Below, one piece after another: positions 8,861-17,250 of a DNA stretch of 64,000 nt. This DNA is from Amycolatopsis sp. DSM 110486 (GTDB taxonomy: Bacteria > Actinomycetota > Actinomycetes > Mycobacteriales > Pseudonocardiaceae). The position numbers were made by a program, and so were the translations under genes. Numbering within the stretch: position 1 is the first letter of the stretch; the number at the start of each line of letters is the position of its first letter. Location: NCBI RefSeq assembly GCF_019468465.1, contig NZ_CP080519.1:10471001-10535000 (forward strand), in the 5' to 3' direction. The notes beneath the pieces were generated by a model. It ran no database searches. It had not been told where the DNA came from and worked only from the letters and a program-made list of their open reading frames with translations.

Positions 8861-9085
8861 TGCCAGGTCAAGTCTTCGAATGTCTTGTTCGCTGTCCAGC
8901 TCGACGCGTTGGCCAAGCAGCAGAGAATCCGCGAGTTCGCGTTGCACCCCGGGCCGATCGCGACGCCGCTGCAGCGGCACCTCTCGCGTGAGGAGATGGT
9001 GCAGCGCGGGTAGATCGACAAGAAGGGCAACCTGATCGCGAAGTTCAAGACGCCCGACAGCGGGCTGATCCGGCGTCCGAAGTAG
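8861..9085 (+). pseudogene. Short-chain dehydrogenase fragment with internal stop
   Basis: The frame reads SSNVLFAVQLDALAKQQRIR, FALHPGPIATPLQRHL, SREEMVQRG, stop (TAG 9011-9013), IDKKGNLIAKFKTPDSG. This is the region after the YxxxK active site of a protochlorophyllide/retinol-dehydrogenase-like SDR, where relatives have TANVLFAVELD...HPGGIxTPLxRHL...GWID..G. The TAG sits exactly where the family has Trp (TGG to TAG). The Rossmann N-terminus and catalytic Tyr are absent, so this is a dead remnant. Confidence 0.7.
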
Positions 9086-9089
9086 ACAG

Positions 9090-9920
9090 TCAGCGCGAGC
9101 TGGGCGGCGTGGCCGGCACCTGGTGCAACGTCAGGTTCTGCCCGACGGACGGGTCGGCCGTCCACGCACCCGACTCGGCCGTCCAGGCTTGGCCGGCGAA
9201 GGTGACCTTGTCGACGCCCACCGTGGCGGCGCGGGCGACCAGCCAGGTGCTGATCGCCCAGCCCTGGGCGGCCGGGTGGGCGCCGCTGAGGCGGGCCGTG
9301 CCCAGCTCGGCGCTGGCGGTCTTCACGAGGTCGGCGGTGGCGGGGCCGACGGTGATGTTGCGGCAGGTCAGCGCGGCCGGGATCTGGCCGGTCAGCGCGC
9401 TCGCCGCGGCGCGCGCGACGGGTTCCCACTGGGCGTAGGCGTTGGGTGCGGCGGAGCGCTGCACCGCCTGCGCCGCCTCGGTGATGGGCATCGACTCCCA
9501 GCCCGAGAGCTTGGCCAACTTCTCGTAGAACGCCGTGGCCGCGTAGACCGGGTCCTGCAGCTGCGCCGGTGTGCCCCAGCCCTGGCTCGGGCGCTGCTGG
9601 AACAGGCCGACCGAGTCGCGGTCACCGCCGCTGAGGTTGCGCAGCTTCGACTCCTGCAACGCGGTGGCCAGCGCGACCGTGACGGCGTGCGACGGCAGCC
9701 CCTCCTTCGAGGCCACCGCCGCGATCGTCGCCGCGTTGCTCATCTGCTCGGGCTGCAGCGTGTACTGCGTCGGATCCTGCTGACCCGGCTCCTGCGGCAA
9801 AGTGACCGTGCACCCGGGTGTCGCGACGCTGCCCCGCGACAGCACCACCACCACGACGACCACGGCCACGAGGACCACGACGACCGCAGCGATCGCCGCC
9901 TTGACCCCGCACCCGCGCAC
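9090..9920 (-). CDS. Membrane-anchored lytic transglycosylase-like protein
   Basis: 276 residues from GTG 9920, chosen because GGGGGAGG lies 7 bases upstream; an ATG at 10034 would overlap the upstream gene. Residues ~5-30 form one very hydrophobic helix (AAIAAVVVVLVAVVVVVVVL), then an extracytoplasmic domain. The segment VTVALATALQESKLRNLSGG followed by DSVGLFQQRPSQGWG is the GEWL/SLT-like lysozyme core: ALQES with the catalytic Glu and SxGLFQQRP. Actinobacterial proteins of this kind are peptidoglycan-hydrolase-like or heavy-metal-transporter-annotated. Likely cell-wall remodelling. Confidence 0.8.
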   Translation of the reverse strand: MRGCGVKAAIAAVVVVLVAVVVVVVVLSRGSVATPGCTVTLPQEPGQQDPTQYTLQPEQMSNAATIAAVASKEGLPSHAVTVALATALQESKLRNLSGGDRDSVGLFQQRPSQGWGTPAQLQDPVYAATAFYEKLAKLSGWESMPITEAAQAVQRSAAPNAYAQWEPVARAAASALTGQIPAALTCRNITVGPATADLVKTASAELGTARLSGAHPAAQGWAISTWLVARAATVGVDKVTFAGQAWTAESGAWTADPSVGQNLTLHQVPATPPSSR

Positions 9921-10014
9921 CCGTCCTCCCCCACCCTTCGCCGAGACCTGTTCGGACAATTCTGCCCGGAGGACCGGTAGGGCCCGTGTGTGGGTGAAGG
10001 AGGACGGGCCGGGA

Positions 10015-11538
10015 TCACTTGCCGTCGGCGGCACCCAGGAAGATCGGGTTGGACATGGCGACCATCGCGTTCGGTGTGGTGGTGTTCGGGCCGCCCGACG
10101 GACGCCGCACCTCGACGCGCACCCACCGGCTGTAGCGCGGGTAGGTGGTCCACGTCACGGTGGCGGTGCCGCCGGCGGGCACCGTCTCGACGTGCTCGGG
10201 GCCGAGCTGGTCGAGGAACGTGACGGTGGTGCCCGGCGCGCCGGTCACCGTCGCGCTCACCGTGACCGCGGTGCCGGTGCCGGCCGTGAGCCGCTCGCCG
10301 ATGCCCGCGCTGCGCCCGCCGCCGGACACGCCGAACTCCAGGTTCACGTCTTTCGACTCGGCCAGCCACGTCTGGCCCGCCTTGAGGCCGGCCAGCAGGT
10401 CGGCGCGGCGGAGGCTGTTCGCCTTCACCACGGTGTGCGGCAGGGCCACGATCTGGTCCGGGTTGTGCGCGTCGGAGTCGCCGATCGCGGGGATCCAGCG
10501 GCCGCCGCGCAGCAGGCCGTCCCAGTGCGTGACGCTGGCCTCGTCGTCGGCCGTCCAGGGCCCGTTCCAGACCTCGACGAGGTCGGCGATCTCGTAGGCG
10601 AACTCGTACGTGCAGCCGAAGCAGTTCGCGAACGGGTGCGCCGCGGTGACCAGGCCGCCCGCGCGGTGCACCTGGTCGGTGAAGTGCCGGAAGTCCGCCG
10701 CGTCGGACGCGCGGTAGCGCCAGTCGATCCACGTGCCGGCGGGCAGGCCGATCGCGGGCCAGTGGCCCGAGCGCGTCGTGACCTCTTCGCCGTTGAGGAT
10801 CAGCAGGTCGTCGGTGGCGTAGTCGCCCCAGATCAGCTGCGAGCTCTTGGTGTTGTGGTCGGTGGAGACGATGAAGTCGAGCCCGGCCGCGCGGGCGTCG
10901 GCGACGAGCTGGTCCGGCGTGCGCCTGCCGTCGGAGTGGACGGTGTGCAGGTGGCAGTCGCCGCGGTACCAGGACTTGCCGCGCTGGCGCGCCGGAGCCG
11001 TCTCCGGCGCGGGGTTCGGCTTGAACGGCTTGTCGTCCGCGCCGAACGTCAGCGTGATGTCCACGCGGTAGTTCATGCCCTGCGGCGCCACGGTGTACGG
11101 GCCGAGGATCACGTGCCAGCGGCCCTGCTTGATCGGGCCGGCAACGTAACCGGGCGTGGCGTCGGAAGCGCTGATCGAGAAGCGGTCGCGGAACCCGCCG
11201 GACCAGCCGCGGAAGCCGCGGGTGTTGCCGAGGTCGTGGCCCTCGGGGCCGAACATGCCGATGTCACAGGCGTTTCCGCGCACGCCGGCGGGCACGGTCG
11301 GCCGGTCGTAGGAGTAGACGACATCGATCTGCTTGACCCCGCGGGGCACGTCGACGGGCAGGTAGTACCAGTCCGGCACGTCGGGCTTGAACGTGCCCGT
11401 GACCGTCTTGGTCTGCTGCGCCGTGCCCGGGGCGGGAGCCGCGAACGCGACGCCGGGCAGCATGCCCATCGCCGCTCCGGCCGCCACGACACCACTCACA
11501 CGCAACAAGTTACGCCGGCTGAGATCCCCAGTGGACAT
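10015..11538 (-). CDS. Tat-exported CehA/McbA-family PHP metallohydrolase
   Basis: 507 residues starting at ATG 11538, preceded by GGAGG; an in-frame ATG 30 bases upstream is less well placed. The signal STGDLSRRNLLRVSGVVAAG has the twin arginine of a Tat substrate. The PHP domain shows YRGDCHLHTVHSDG (HxH metal ligands), FIVSTDHNT (DHN), NGEEVTT, TAAHPF and IGDSDAHN, matching the CehA/McbA branch of metal-dependent phosphoesterase-like hydrolases. An N-terminal beta-sandwich and a C-terminal Ig-like segment flank it. Natural substrate is unknown; related proteins hydrolyse carbamates or phosphoesters. It acts outside the cell. Confidence 0.88.
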   Translation of the reverse strand: MSTGDLSRRNLLRVSGVVAAGAAMGMLPGVAFAAPAPGTAQQTKTVTGTFKPDVPDWYYLPVDVPRGVKQIDVVYSYDRPTVPAGVRGNACDIGMFGPEGHDLGNTRGFRGWSGGFRDRFSISASDATPGYVAGPIKQGRWHVILGPYTVAPQGMNYRVDITLTFGADDKPFKPNPAPETAPARQRGKSWYRGDCHLHTVHSDGRRTPDQLVADARAAGLDFIVSTDHNTKSSQLIWGDYATDDLLILNGEEVTTRSGHWPAIGLPAGTWIDWRYRASDAADFRHFTDQVHRAGGLVTAAHPFANCFGCTYEFAYEIADLVEVWNGPWTADDEASVTHWDGLLRGGRWIPAIGDSDAHNPDQIVALPHTVVKANSLRRADLLAGLKAGQTWLAESKDVNLEFGVSGGGRSAGIGERLTAGTGTAVTVSATVTGAPGTTVTFLDQLGPEHVETVPAGGTATVTWTTYPRYSRWVRVEVRRPSGGPNTTTPNAMVAMSNPIFLGAADGK

Positions 11539-11630
11539 GCGTTCCTCCGCATAGGTCGAAGACGGCACGACGCTAGGCGAGGCCGTGCGCCGCCATCAAC
11601 GACGCGCGGGTGAACACTCGGCGACCCGGG

Positions 11631-12350
11631 CTATTCGTCCGTTCCCGCGGGGAAAACACTGGCCAGCCAAGTGGTCCAGGCCACTTCCGGGTCCGCCGGG
11701 CCGCCGAAGACGTGGGCCCCGACGGCGACCGGCCAGCCCCACGCGTCGCGGCCGTAGACGCGGTAGAGCGCGCCGGACGTCCGGATGCCGAGGAAGCGGT
11801 CGGTGCGGTAGTCGACGACGCCGTCGATCCGCGTCGGTCCCGCGGCCACGACCCGGTCGCCGACAGCCGCGTCACCCACGCCGAGCGCGTCGCACACCGC
11901 CGCGAACCCGCCGTCGGCCGAGGACTCCGGCGCGCCTGCCGACACGTACGTCGCGTCGCGGCCCGCGAAGTGGCGGACGTACTCGGTGAGCGAGTGGTAG
12001 TAGAACTTCGTGTGGTGCAGGCACGAGTCGAGCTGCACGTCGTGGTCCTCGCCGAGCACCGAGCGGTGCCGGTAGCGCAGCAGCGAGCCGGCGCCGCGGG
12101 GCTCGAGGTCGTAGTCGAGCTGGTTGAACCACCCGTCGGCGGAGTCGGCGCGCGTCACGAACCGCCGCGCCGGGTCCCACTCGACGACAGTGCCGCCGGT
12201 CGGCGTCAGGCCGCGCTCGGCCCCGCCGGGGCGCGGCTCGTAGGCGATCTCCCACAGCCAGCCGCCGGTGTGCGCGGTGAACGCGTCCCACACCTGCTCC
12301 GGCGTCCCCGCCAGCACGCCTTCCCACCGGACGTCGATCTCCGTGCCCAT
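11631..12350 (-). CDS. SRPBCC-domain (START/Bet v1-like) protein
   Basis: 239 residues from ATG 12350 with AGGAGA 6 bases upstream. The N-terminus EIDVRWEGVLAGTPEQVWDA is the first strand and helix of the SRPBCC fold, followed by a strand series (GTVVEWDPARRFVTRAD; GSLLRYRHRSVLGE). The C-terminal ~90 residues form an additional alpha/beta part seen in AHSA1-like two-domain proteins. It is just downstream of, and codirectional with, the Lrp/AsnC regulator at 12446-12895, which may control it. Ligand and function are unknown. Confidence 0.8.
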   Translation of the reverse strand: MGTEIDVRWEGVLAGTPEQVWDAFTAHTGGWLWEIAYEPRPGGAERGLTPTGGTVVEWDPARRFVTRADSADGWFNQLDYDLEPRGAGSLLRYRHRSVLGEDHDVQLDSCLHHTKFYYHSLTEYVRHFAGRDATYVSAGAPESSADGGFAAVCDALGVGDAAVGDRVVAAGPTRIDGVVDYRTDRFLGIRTSGALYRVYGRDAWGWPVAVGAHVFGGPADPEVAWTTWLASVFPAGTDE

Positions 12351-12445
12351 GTCGTCTCCTTCGCTCGGAGGGGACGCTCGGTGCGCCCCTTCACGGACGC
12401 GTCGGAGGGGGCGGGCGCGCTTCGACAAATCGGCGGGAAATTTCC

Positions 12446-12895
12446 TCAGGCGGGTTTGCGCGGCCCCCGGTACGGCAGCGTCTGGCTGTAGACGACGTTC
12501 GTGGTCGTGCTGCCGAACCGAGCCAGCTCCCCCATGAGCTGCTCGAGATGCGCCATGGACGTGGCGGCGACCTTCAGCGTGTAGCAGTCGTCGCCGGTCG
12601 TGCGCAGGCACTCGAGCAGCTCGGCGCGGTCGGCCAGCAGCCGGTGCAGCGGCTCGTGGCGGTTGCCGGGGAACTTCAGCCGCACCACGGCCAGCACGCC
12701 GAACCCGACCTTGCCGAGGTCGACCTCGGCGCGGTAGCCGGTGATCACGCCGAGCGCCTCGAGCCGCCGCACCCGTTCGGTGGCCGCCGAGGCGCTGAGG
12801 CTCACGCGTTTGCCCAGCTCGGTGAGCGCGAGCCGGCCGTCCTGCTGCAGCTCGGCGAGAATCGCCCAGTCGGTGTCGTCGAGAGTCTCGGCCAT
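12446..12895 (-). CDS. Lrp/AsnC-family transcriptional regulator
   Basis: 149 residues, the standard length for the family. N-terminal HTH: LDDTDWAILAELQQDGRLAL then LGKRVSLSASAATERVRRLE, with the recognition helix in AATERVRRLE. The C-terminal RAM ligand domain follows (VLAVVRLKF; CLRTTGDDCYTLKVAATSMA). It sits 93 bases from the divergent LLM oxidoreductase and upstream of the SRPBCC gene, so either may be its target. An amino acid effector is expected from the family but not shown here. Confidence 0.92.
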   Translation of the reverse strand: MAETLDDTDWAILAELQQDGRLALTELGKRVSLSASAATERVRRLEALGVITGYRAEVDLGKVGFGVLAVVRLKFPGNRHEPLHRLLADRAELLECLRTTGDDCYTLKVAATSMAHLEQLMGELARFGSTTTNVVYSQTLPYRGPRKPA

Positions 12896-12988
12896 TCCCG
12901 CAATCTACCGGCAGATCCACGGCCATCGGGCCGATATGCCGGACGGATTCCCTTCACCGGTCGGGTCCGCGCCGATAGCGTTGGTGGC

Positions 12989-13846
12989 GTGCGACTCGGT
13001 GTGAACATCCCGAACTTCGGCCCCGGCGCCGACCCCGGTGTGCTGCGCGCGTGGGCGCAGACCGGCGAAGGGCTCGGCTACGACCTGCTGATGGTGTCCG
13101 ACCACGTCGCCATCACGCCCGACGTCGCGGCCCAGTACCCCGCGCCGTTCTACGAGCCGTTCACGACGTTGTCGTGGCTGGCGGGCGCGACGGCGAACGT
13201 GCGGCTGGGCACCACCGTGCTGATCCTCCCCTACCGGCACCCGCTGCTCACCGCGCGCATGGTCGCGAACCTGGCGGATCTCAGCGGCGGCCGGTTCGTG
13301 CTCGGCGTGGGCGTCGGCTGGGCGCGCGAGGAGTACGCGGCGCTCGGCGTGCCGTTCGAACGTCGCGGCGCGCTGACCGACGCGCACCTGGCGACCATCC
13401 GCGCCGCGTGGGCCGACGAGGACGACTACCGCGCCGGCCGGGTGCCCCTGTGGATCGGCGGTGGCAGTGACGCCGCCCTGCGCCGTTCGGTGCGCTTCGG
13501 CGACGCGTGGCACCCGCTGCGCTTCCGGCTGCCGTGGGTGCGCGACGCGCTCGGCCGGCTGCGGGACCTCGCCGGCGCCGAGGGCAGACCGGTGCCCGGG
13601 TTCGCGCCGCGGATCGTCCTGCGGCTCACCGACGCGCCGCCTGCCGACCGGCTCGCGGGCGAGGGCACGCTGGAGCAGGTCGTGGGCGATCTGGAGGAAC
13701 TTCGGCGACTCGGCGCCGAAGACGTGGTGTTCGACCCGTTCTCGGGCGACCCTGAAGAGACCCGGCGGCCCTCGGCGGCCTGGCGGGCGCTCGCGGCCGT
13801 CGCGGACGCCTGGAAGCAGCACTCCCGCGAAAGGGGACCACGATGA
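12989..13846 (+). CDS. LLM-class (F420-dependent) oxidoreductase
   Basis: 285 residues from GTG 12989; an upstream extension of the frame is antisense to the Lrp gene and was discarded. The opening VRLGVNIPNFGPGADP and the segments GYDLLMVSDHVAI, YEPFTTLSWLAGATANVRLG and GGRFVLGVGVGWAREEYAALG are the luciferase-like TIM-barrel signature of F420-dependent enzymes (TIGR03619-like). Its stop overlaps the deaminase start (ATGA at 13843), so the two are translationally coupled. The substrate is not predictable. Confidence 0.88.
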   Translation: MRLGVNIPNFGPGADPGVLRAWAQTGEGLGYDLLMVSDHVAITPDVAAQYPAPFYEPFTTLSWLAGATANVRLGTTVLILPYRHPLLTARMVANLADLSGGRFVLGVGVGWAREEYAALGVPFERRGALTDAHLATIRAAWADEDDYRAGRVPLWIGGGSDAALRRSVRFGDAWHPLRFRLPWVRDALGRLRDLAGAEGRPVPGFAPRIVLRLTDAPPADRLAGEGTLEQVVGDLEELRRLGAEDVVFDPFSGDPEETRRPSAAWRALAAVADAWKQHSRERGPR

Positions 13847-14259
13847 CCGAGGCCCTGCTCCGCCATGCGATCGAGCTTGCTGCCACGGCGCGGGCCAGTG
13901 GGAATCCGCCGTTCGGCTCGCTGCTCGCCACCGCCGACGGCAAGGTGCTCGTCGAGGAGTGGAACACGTCGCTCACGGACCGGGACATCACCGCGCACCC
14001 CGAGCTGAAGCTCGCGCGCTGGGCCGCGCGCGAGCTCAGCCCCGAGGCGGCCGCGCTGACGACGATGTACACGAGCTGCCAGCCGTGCGGGATGTGCACG
14101 GGCGCCATCGAACGATCAGGACTCGGCCGGGTGGTCTTCGCGCTGTCCACGCAGCAGCTGGCCACCCTCAAACCGCCCGCGCCCGGCGCGAGTTTCGAAC
14201 TGCAGGGCCCCGCGTTGTTCGACGAAGCCCGCCTGCCCGTGGACGGTTATTACCGCTGA
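13843..14259 (+). CDS. Nucleoside/cytidine deaminase family protein
   Basis: 138 residues. Zinc-site motifs: HPE (ITAHPELKLARWA) supplies the ligand His and proton-shuttle Glu, and PCGMC (TSCQPCGMCTGAIERS) the two cysteines, as in CMP/dCMP-type deaminases such as guanine deaminase and tRNA adenosine deaminase. The spacing and G-N-P-P-F-G (SGNPPFGSLLATADGKVL) fit the GuaD/TadA-like branch rather than dCMP deaminase. ATGA overlap with the LLM oxidoreductase suggests a joint catabolic or salvage reaction. Confidence 0.88.
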   Translation: MTEALLRHAIELAATARASGNPPFGSLLATADGKVLVEEWNTSLTDRDITAHPELKLARWAARELSPEAAALTTMYTSCQPCGMCTGAIERSGLGRVVFALSTQQLATLKPPAPGASFELQGPALFDEARLPVDGYYR

Positions 14260-14288
14260 ATTGCAATTGCAGGGCGACTCGGCGAATA

Positions 14289-14450
14289 TCAGCCGCGGGT
14301 GGTGATCAATTCTCTTTCTTCGGCTCCCCGGCCGACTTCCCGGCGCACGGGAACACAGGCCAGGAGCAGGGAAACAGCCACGACGCCCAGGAGCACGTGG
14401 CCGGCGAGGGCACACAATCCGCACAATGCGGTCCATAGGACGATCTTCAT
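14289..14450 (-). CDS. Small hydrophobic membrane protein, 53 aa
   Basis: An intact short frame from ATG 14450 to TGA 14289. Residues 1-33 are strongly hydrophobic (MKIVLWTALCGLCALAGHVL, then LGVVAVSLLLAC), one long or two short membrane segments, ending in a charged tail (VRREVGRGAEEREL). It is convergent with the deaminase gene. TACACT lies 6 bases before the ATG, the placement of a -10 box for a leaderless transcript; no clear Shine-Dalgarno is seen. No family recognised. Confidence 0.5.
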   Translation of the reverse strand: MKIVLWTALCGLCALAGHVLLGVVAVSLLLACVPVRREVGRGAEERELITTRG

Positions 14451-14565
14451 TCACCGAGTGTAGGGCCCGGCCCACAATGCAGCGGAAAACTTGGGGAAGA
14501 CTTAGGGTTCCCATTCGGGTACGCCCGAGAACGTAGGTAAGCCTCAATTTCTCGATAGGGCGCGG

Positions 14566-15105
14566 GTGCGGGAAGATCACCTCGTGCCCGCTCCCGGAAC
14601 CAGTGCCCTCGTCGTCGAGCTCCCCGCCGCGGCCGGCCTGCTCGAGGCCGCCGTCGCGGTCAGCCCCACGCTCGTGCGGCCCGGCCTGCCCCCGCACGTC
14701 ACGGCGCTCTACCCGTTCCTGCGCGCCACCAAGCTCACGGACGAGGTCGACGCCGCCGTGACCGCGCTGGCGGCCGCCCACGAGGCGATGGACGTCGCAC
14801 TGGGCGAGGTGGTGGTCGCGCCCGGGTTCGTCGCCGCGGCGGCCCCGGCGCTGCAGCCGCTCGCCGACGCCGTGTGCGACCGCTGGCCTGGCGTCGAGCC
14901 GTACGGCGGCCGCTTCGGCCCGCGCCCGCCGGCCCACCTCACGGTCGCGATGGGCGGCAGCGACGAGCAGAACACCGAGGTGACGCGGCGCGTGGAGCAG
15001 CTCCTGCCGGTGACCGCTCGCGCCGAGGCGCTGCACCTGGTCGTGCTCACCGCACAGGGCTGGCAGCTCCGGCTGACCGCTCCGCTCGCAGCGTCCGCGC
15101 GATAG
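14566..15105 (+). CDS. 2'-5' RNA ligase / phosphodiesterase family protein
   Basis: About 179 residues. Two HxT/S motifs mark the 2H phosphoesterase fold: PPHVTALYPFL (about residue 45) and PAHLTVAMGG (about residue 125), spaced as in LigT/AKAP7-like proteins. The start is uncertain: GTG 14566 or GTG 14584, both weakly served by GGGAAG. Its 3' end overlaps the convergent MAB_1171c-type gene by 59 bases. Such proteins hydrolyse 2',3'-cyclic or 2'-5' phosphodiesters; the true substrate here is unknown. Confidence 0.85.
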   Translation: MREDHLVPAPGTSALVVELPAAAGLLEAAVAVSPTLVRPGLPPHVTALYPFLRATKLTDEVDAAVTALAAAHEAMDVALGEVVVAPGFVAAAAPALQPLADAVCDRWPGVEPYGGRFGPRPPAHLTVAMGGSDEQNTEVTRRVEQLLPVTARAEALHLVVLTAQGWQLRLTAPLAASAR

Positions 15106-16126
15106 CCCGCAGCCGCGCCACGTCGGCGGCGAACGCGGTGTCGCCCTCGACGTCGCCCGCCGGGCCCGCCACGGCGTCGCCGCCGCCCTCACGCAGCAGG
15201 TCGGCCGCCACCTCGGGCGGAGCCGACGGCGGGATGCCGGCGAGCAGCAGGCCGTCGTTGATCTCGCTCAGCACCGTCAGCAGCCGCTCGCGCCCGGTCG
15301 CGCCCGCGCGGCCGAGGCGCACGACGTCGGGGAACCGCTCGGCGAGGTGCTCGCGCAGCAGGCGCAGCTCGGCCCGCGTCCGCGCGTCGCGCACCGCGCG
15401 CCCGGCCGCGGGGATCGCCGGCACGGTCAGGCCGACCACGATGAGCAGCACCGAGATCGCCGGGAAGCCCACGGCCAGCGCGCAGTCGACCGTCGAGAAC
15501 GCGCCCCGGCAGACCACCGCGACCGGGTGCTCGGCGGTCACGTCGGCGACGAGATCGACGATCTTGCCCGCGAGGTAGGCCAGCGCGAACACGCACGCCA
15601 CGAGCATCAGCCCGAGTCCGGCCCGCAACGCGCCGGCGCCCGCGCGGACCGCGCCCGCCGACACGATCGCGATGTCCACCACCGCGAACCCGAGGTAGAG
15701 CGTGTAGACCACGATGTAGGCGACCAGCGTCGGATTGGTCCGGTACAGCTCGTCGAACAGGCCGATGCCCACCGGCAGGCCGCGGGTCGAGAAGAACGCC
15801 ACCACGAGCACGACCAGCGCGACCACGAGCGCGGCGAGCCGGCTGCGGCGCCGTTTCCCTGCCACACCACCGATCTCGGCGACGGTGACCTCGATGCCGT
15901 ACGCGGCCACCATCGTCGCGAGGTTCGACAGCAGCCGCCCGAGGCTCGGGTAGATCCGGCTTTCGATCGCCTGCGCGCTGTCGGCCAGCAAGAACAACGC
16001 GAGACCGAGTGCGATCAGGCTCGTGGCCAGCCCGGCGCCCGCGCCGGTGCGCCGCGCCCGCACGGCGCGCCAGATCCCGGCGGCCACGGCGACGAGCCCG
16101 ACCCCGAAGAACAGCGCGTCGATCAT
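15047..16126 (-). CDS. MAB_1171c-type polytopic membrane protein
   Basis: 359 residues from ATG 16126. The first ~240 residues hold seven hydrophobic segments (IDALFFGVGLVAVAAGIW; LATSLIALGLALFLLADSA; AALVVALVVLVVAFF; YIVVYTLYLGFAVVDIAI and others). A cytoplasmic helical tail follows (RTRAELRLLREHLAERFPDV; LTVLSEINDGLLL). It is the third gene after an XRE regulator and an ImmA/IrrE peptidase, the usual setting for the MAB_1171c family annotated as putative transporters. The tail resembles the regulatory tails of these proteins. No transport substrate is known. Confidence 0.75.
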   Translation of the reverse strand: MIDALFFGVGLVAVAAGIWRAVRARRTGAGAGLATSLIALGLALFLLADSAQAIESRIYPSLGRLLSNLATMVAAYGIEVTVAEIGGVAGKRRRSRLAALVVALVVLVVAFFSTRGLPVGIGLFDELYRTNPTLVAYIVVYTLYLGFAVVDIAIVSAGAVRAGAGALRAGLGLMLVACVFALAYLAGKIVDLVADVTAEHPVAVVCRGAFSTVDCALAVGFPAISVLLIVVGLTVPAIPAAGRAVRDARTRAELRLLREHLAERFPDVVRLGRAGATGRERLLTVLSEINDGLLLAGIPPSAPPEVAADLLREGGGDAVAGPAGDVEGDTAFAADVARLRAIARTLRAERSAGAASPVR

Positions 16127-16133
16127 CCGGCCG

Positions 16134-16718
16134 CTACCCGAGCAGCGACGCGAGCCGCCGCGCGCGATCGGCCGAGCGCCCGGACGCACCCGGCCTGAGC
16201 GGTTCGTCCTCGGCCGTCGCCGCGCTCATCAGCAGCACGGCGATGAGCTCGGCCTCGTACTCGTCGACGTCGGTCGTCACGCGTGTGAGCAGGTGCGACA
16301 GCGTGTGGGCGCTGAGGTCGGGCGCCAGCGTCACGGCCTCGGCGTCGGACATCACGCAGGACCCGCGGTGCTCGCACAGCAGGTGTGCGAGCTCGTGGGC
16401 GATGATGTGGTCCTGGTGCAACGGCGAGGTGCCGGCGGTGTAGGCGATGAGGTCGTAGTCCGCGCGCCGCTGCCAGGCGCCCGAGGGCCGGCCCGGCTCG
16501 TACTCGACCGCCACCAGGTCGATGTCGCGACCACGGCCGCGTTCCAGCTCGTCGACCCACGCGTTCATCGACCACGGGCGAGGCGGCGGCACGTCGCGCA
16601 GCAGCTCACGCACTCGGGTGCGAGCGCGTGCCCTCAGGCTCGGGTCGATGACCCCTCCCGGTGCGCTCGGCGGCTGGACCAGCCGGGAGCACCGCGGCGC
16701 CCCGGCGATGATCAGCAT
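16134..16718 (-). CDS. ImmA/IrrE-family zinc metallopeptidase-like protein
   Basis: 194 residues from ATG 16718, two bases after the XRE stop. HELAH in DHIIAHELAHLLCEH (about residue 113) is the zinc-binding gluzincin motif. ImmA/IrrE peptidases cleave or sequester HTH repressors of mobile elements or stress regulons, and the adjacent XRE protein is the natural target. The third ligand is expected in the C-terminal helix EYEAELIAVLL. Gene order XRE - ImmA - membrane protein with 2- and 7-base gaps implies one transcript. Confidence 0.85.
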   Translation of the reverse strand: MLIIAGAPRCSRLVQPPSAPGGVIDPSLRARARTRVRELLRDVPPPRPWSMNAWVDELERGRGRDIDLVAVEYEPGRPSGAWQRRADYDLIAYTAGTSPLHQDHIIAHELAHLLCEHRGSCVMSDAEAVTLAPDLSAHTLSHLLTRVTTDVDEYEAELIAVLLMSAATAEDEPLRPGASGRSADRARRLASLLG

Positions 16719-16720
16719 AG

Positions 16721-17194
16721 CTACTCGGGTTTGCGCCCGCGGCGGGAGCGCTCGCGCCCGGCGTCGTAGCTGTTGAGCTGGTCCACGAGCGCCGACACGG
16801 TGTCGCGGTCGCGTTCGGAGAGGCGCATCGCGCGCTGCGCGAGGTCGCGGGCGCCGGTGTCGCGCCACGCGACGACGTCGGCGATCTGCCCGTCGACGCG
16901 CTCGGCCACGTCGTCGTCGAAGAAGTAGGTGACGGGCACGCCGAAGAACCGCGCCAGCGCCTGGATGTGCGAGCGCTTCGGGTCGCGCCGCGCCCCGACG
17001 GCGAGCTGCTGCACGTGGGTGGCCGACATGCTCACCCCGGTGAGCTCGGCGACCCCCTGCGCGATCTCGCGGTAGGAGTAGGGCTTGCGGTCCGGCGGGT
17101 GCACCATCGAGATCAAGTTCGCGAGCCGTTCGGCGAAGCTGGTCTCCTCGTCGGGACCGCTCGCCGCGTCCCCGGTGTCCGGCGTCCCGGTCAT
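16721..17194 (-). CDS. XRE-family transcriptional regulator
   Basis: 157 residues from ATG 17194 (RBS GGGGGA). The helix-turn-helix is YSYREIAQGVAELTGVSMSA then THVQQLAVGARRDPKRSHIQ, followed by ALARFFGVPVTYFFDDD, the signature end of ESX-1/EspR-like XRE repressors. The C-terminal ~50 residues form a charged helix likely for dimerisation. It heads the three-gene unit and is divergent from the epimerase. A candidate operator sits 57 bases upstream, suggesting autoregulation relieved by the downstream ImmA peptidase. Confidence 0.9.
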   Translation of the reverse strand: MTGTPDTGDAASGPDEETSFAERLANLISMVHPPDRKPYSYREIAQGVAELTGVSMSATHVQQLAVGARRDPKRSHIQALARFFGVPVTYFFDDDVAERVDGQIADVVAWRDTGARDLAQRAMRLSERDRDTVSALVDQLNSYDAGRERSRRGRKPE

Positions 17195-17250
17195 CAGTCC
17201 CCCAACCGTCCTCCGCTCGTGACGACCTGAAGCATAGCTGTCACGAAAAC

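Noticed and set aside
9802..11613. 603-codon plus-strand open frame
   Set aside because: Antisense to the PHP metallohydrolase; the minus frame carries the family motifs and Tat signal, the plus frame only Arg/Val-rich noise from GC bias.
14535..14550. Possible iron box (TAGGTAAGCCT) before the 2H phosphoesterase
   Set aside because: Only half of an IdeR/DmdR-type palindrome is present and no iron gene is near.
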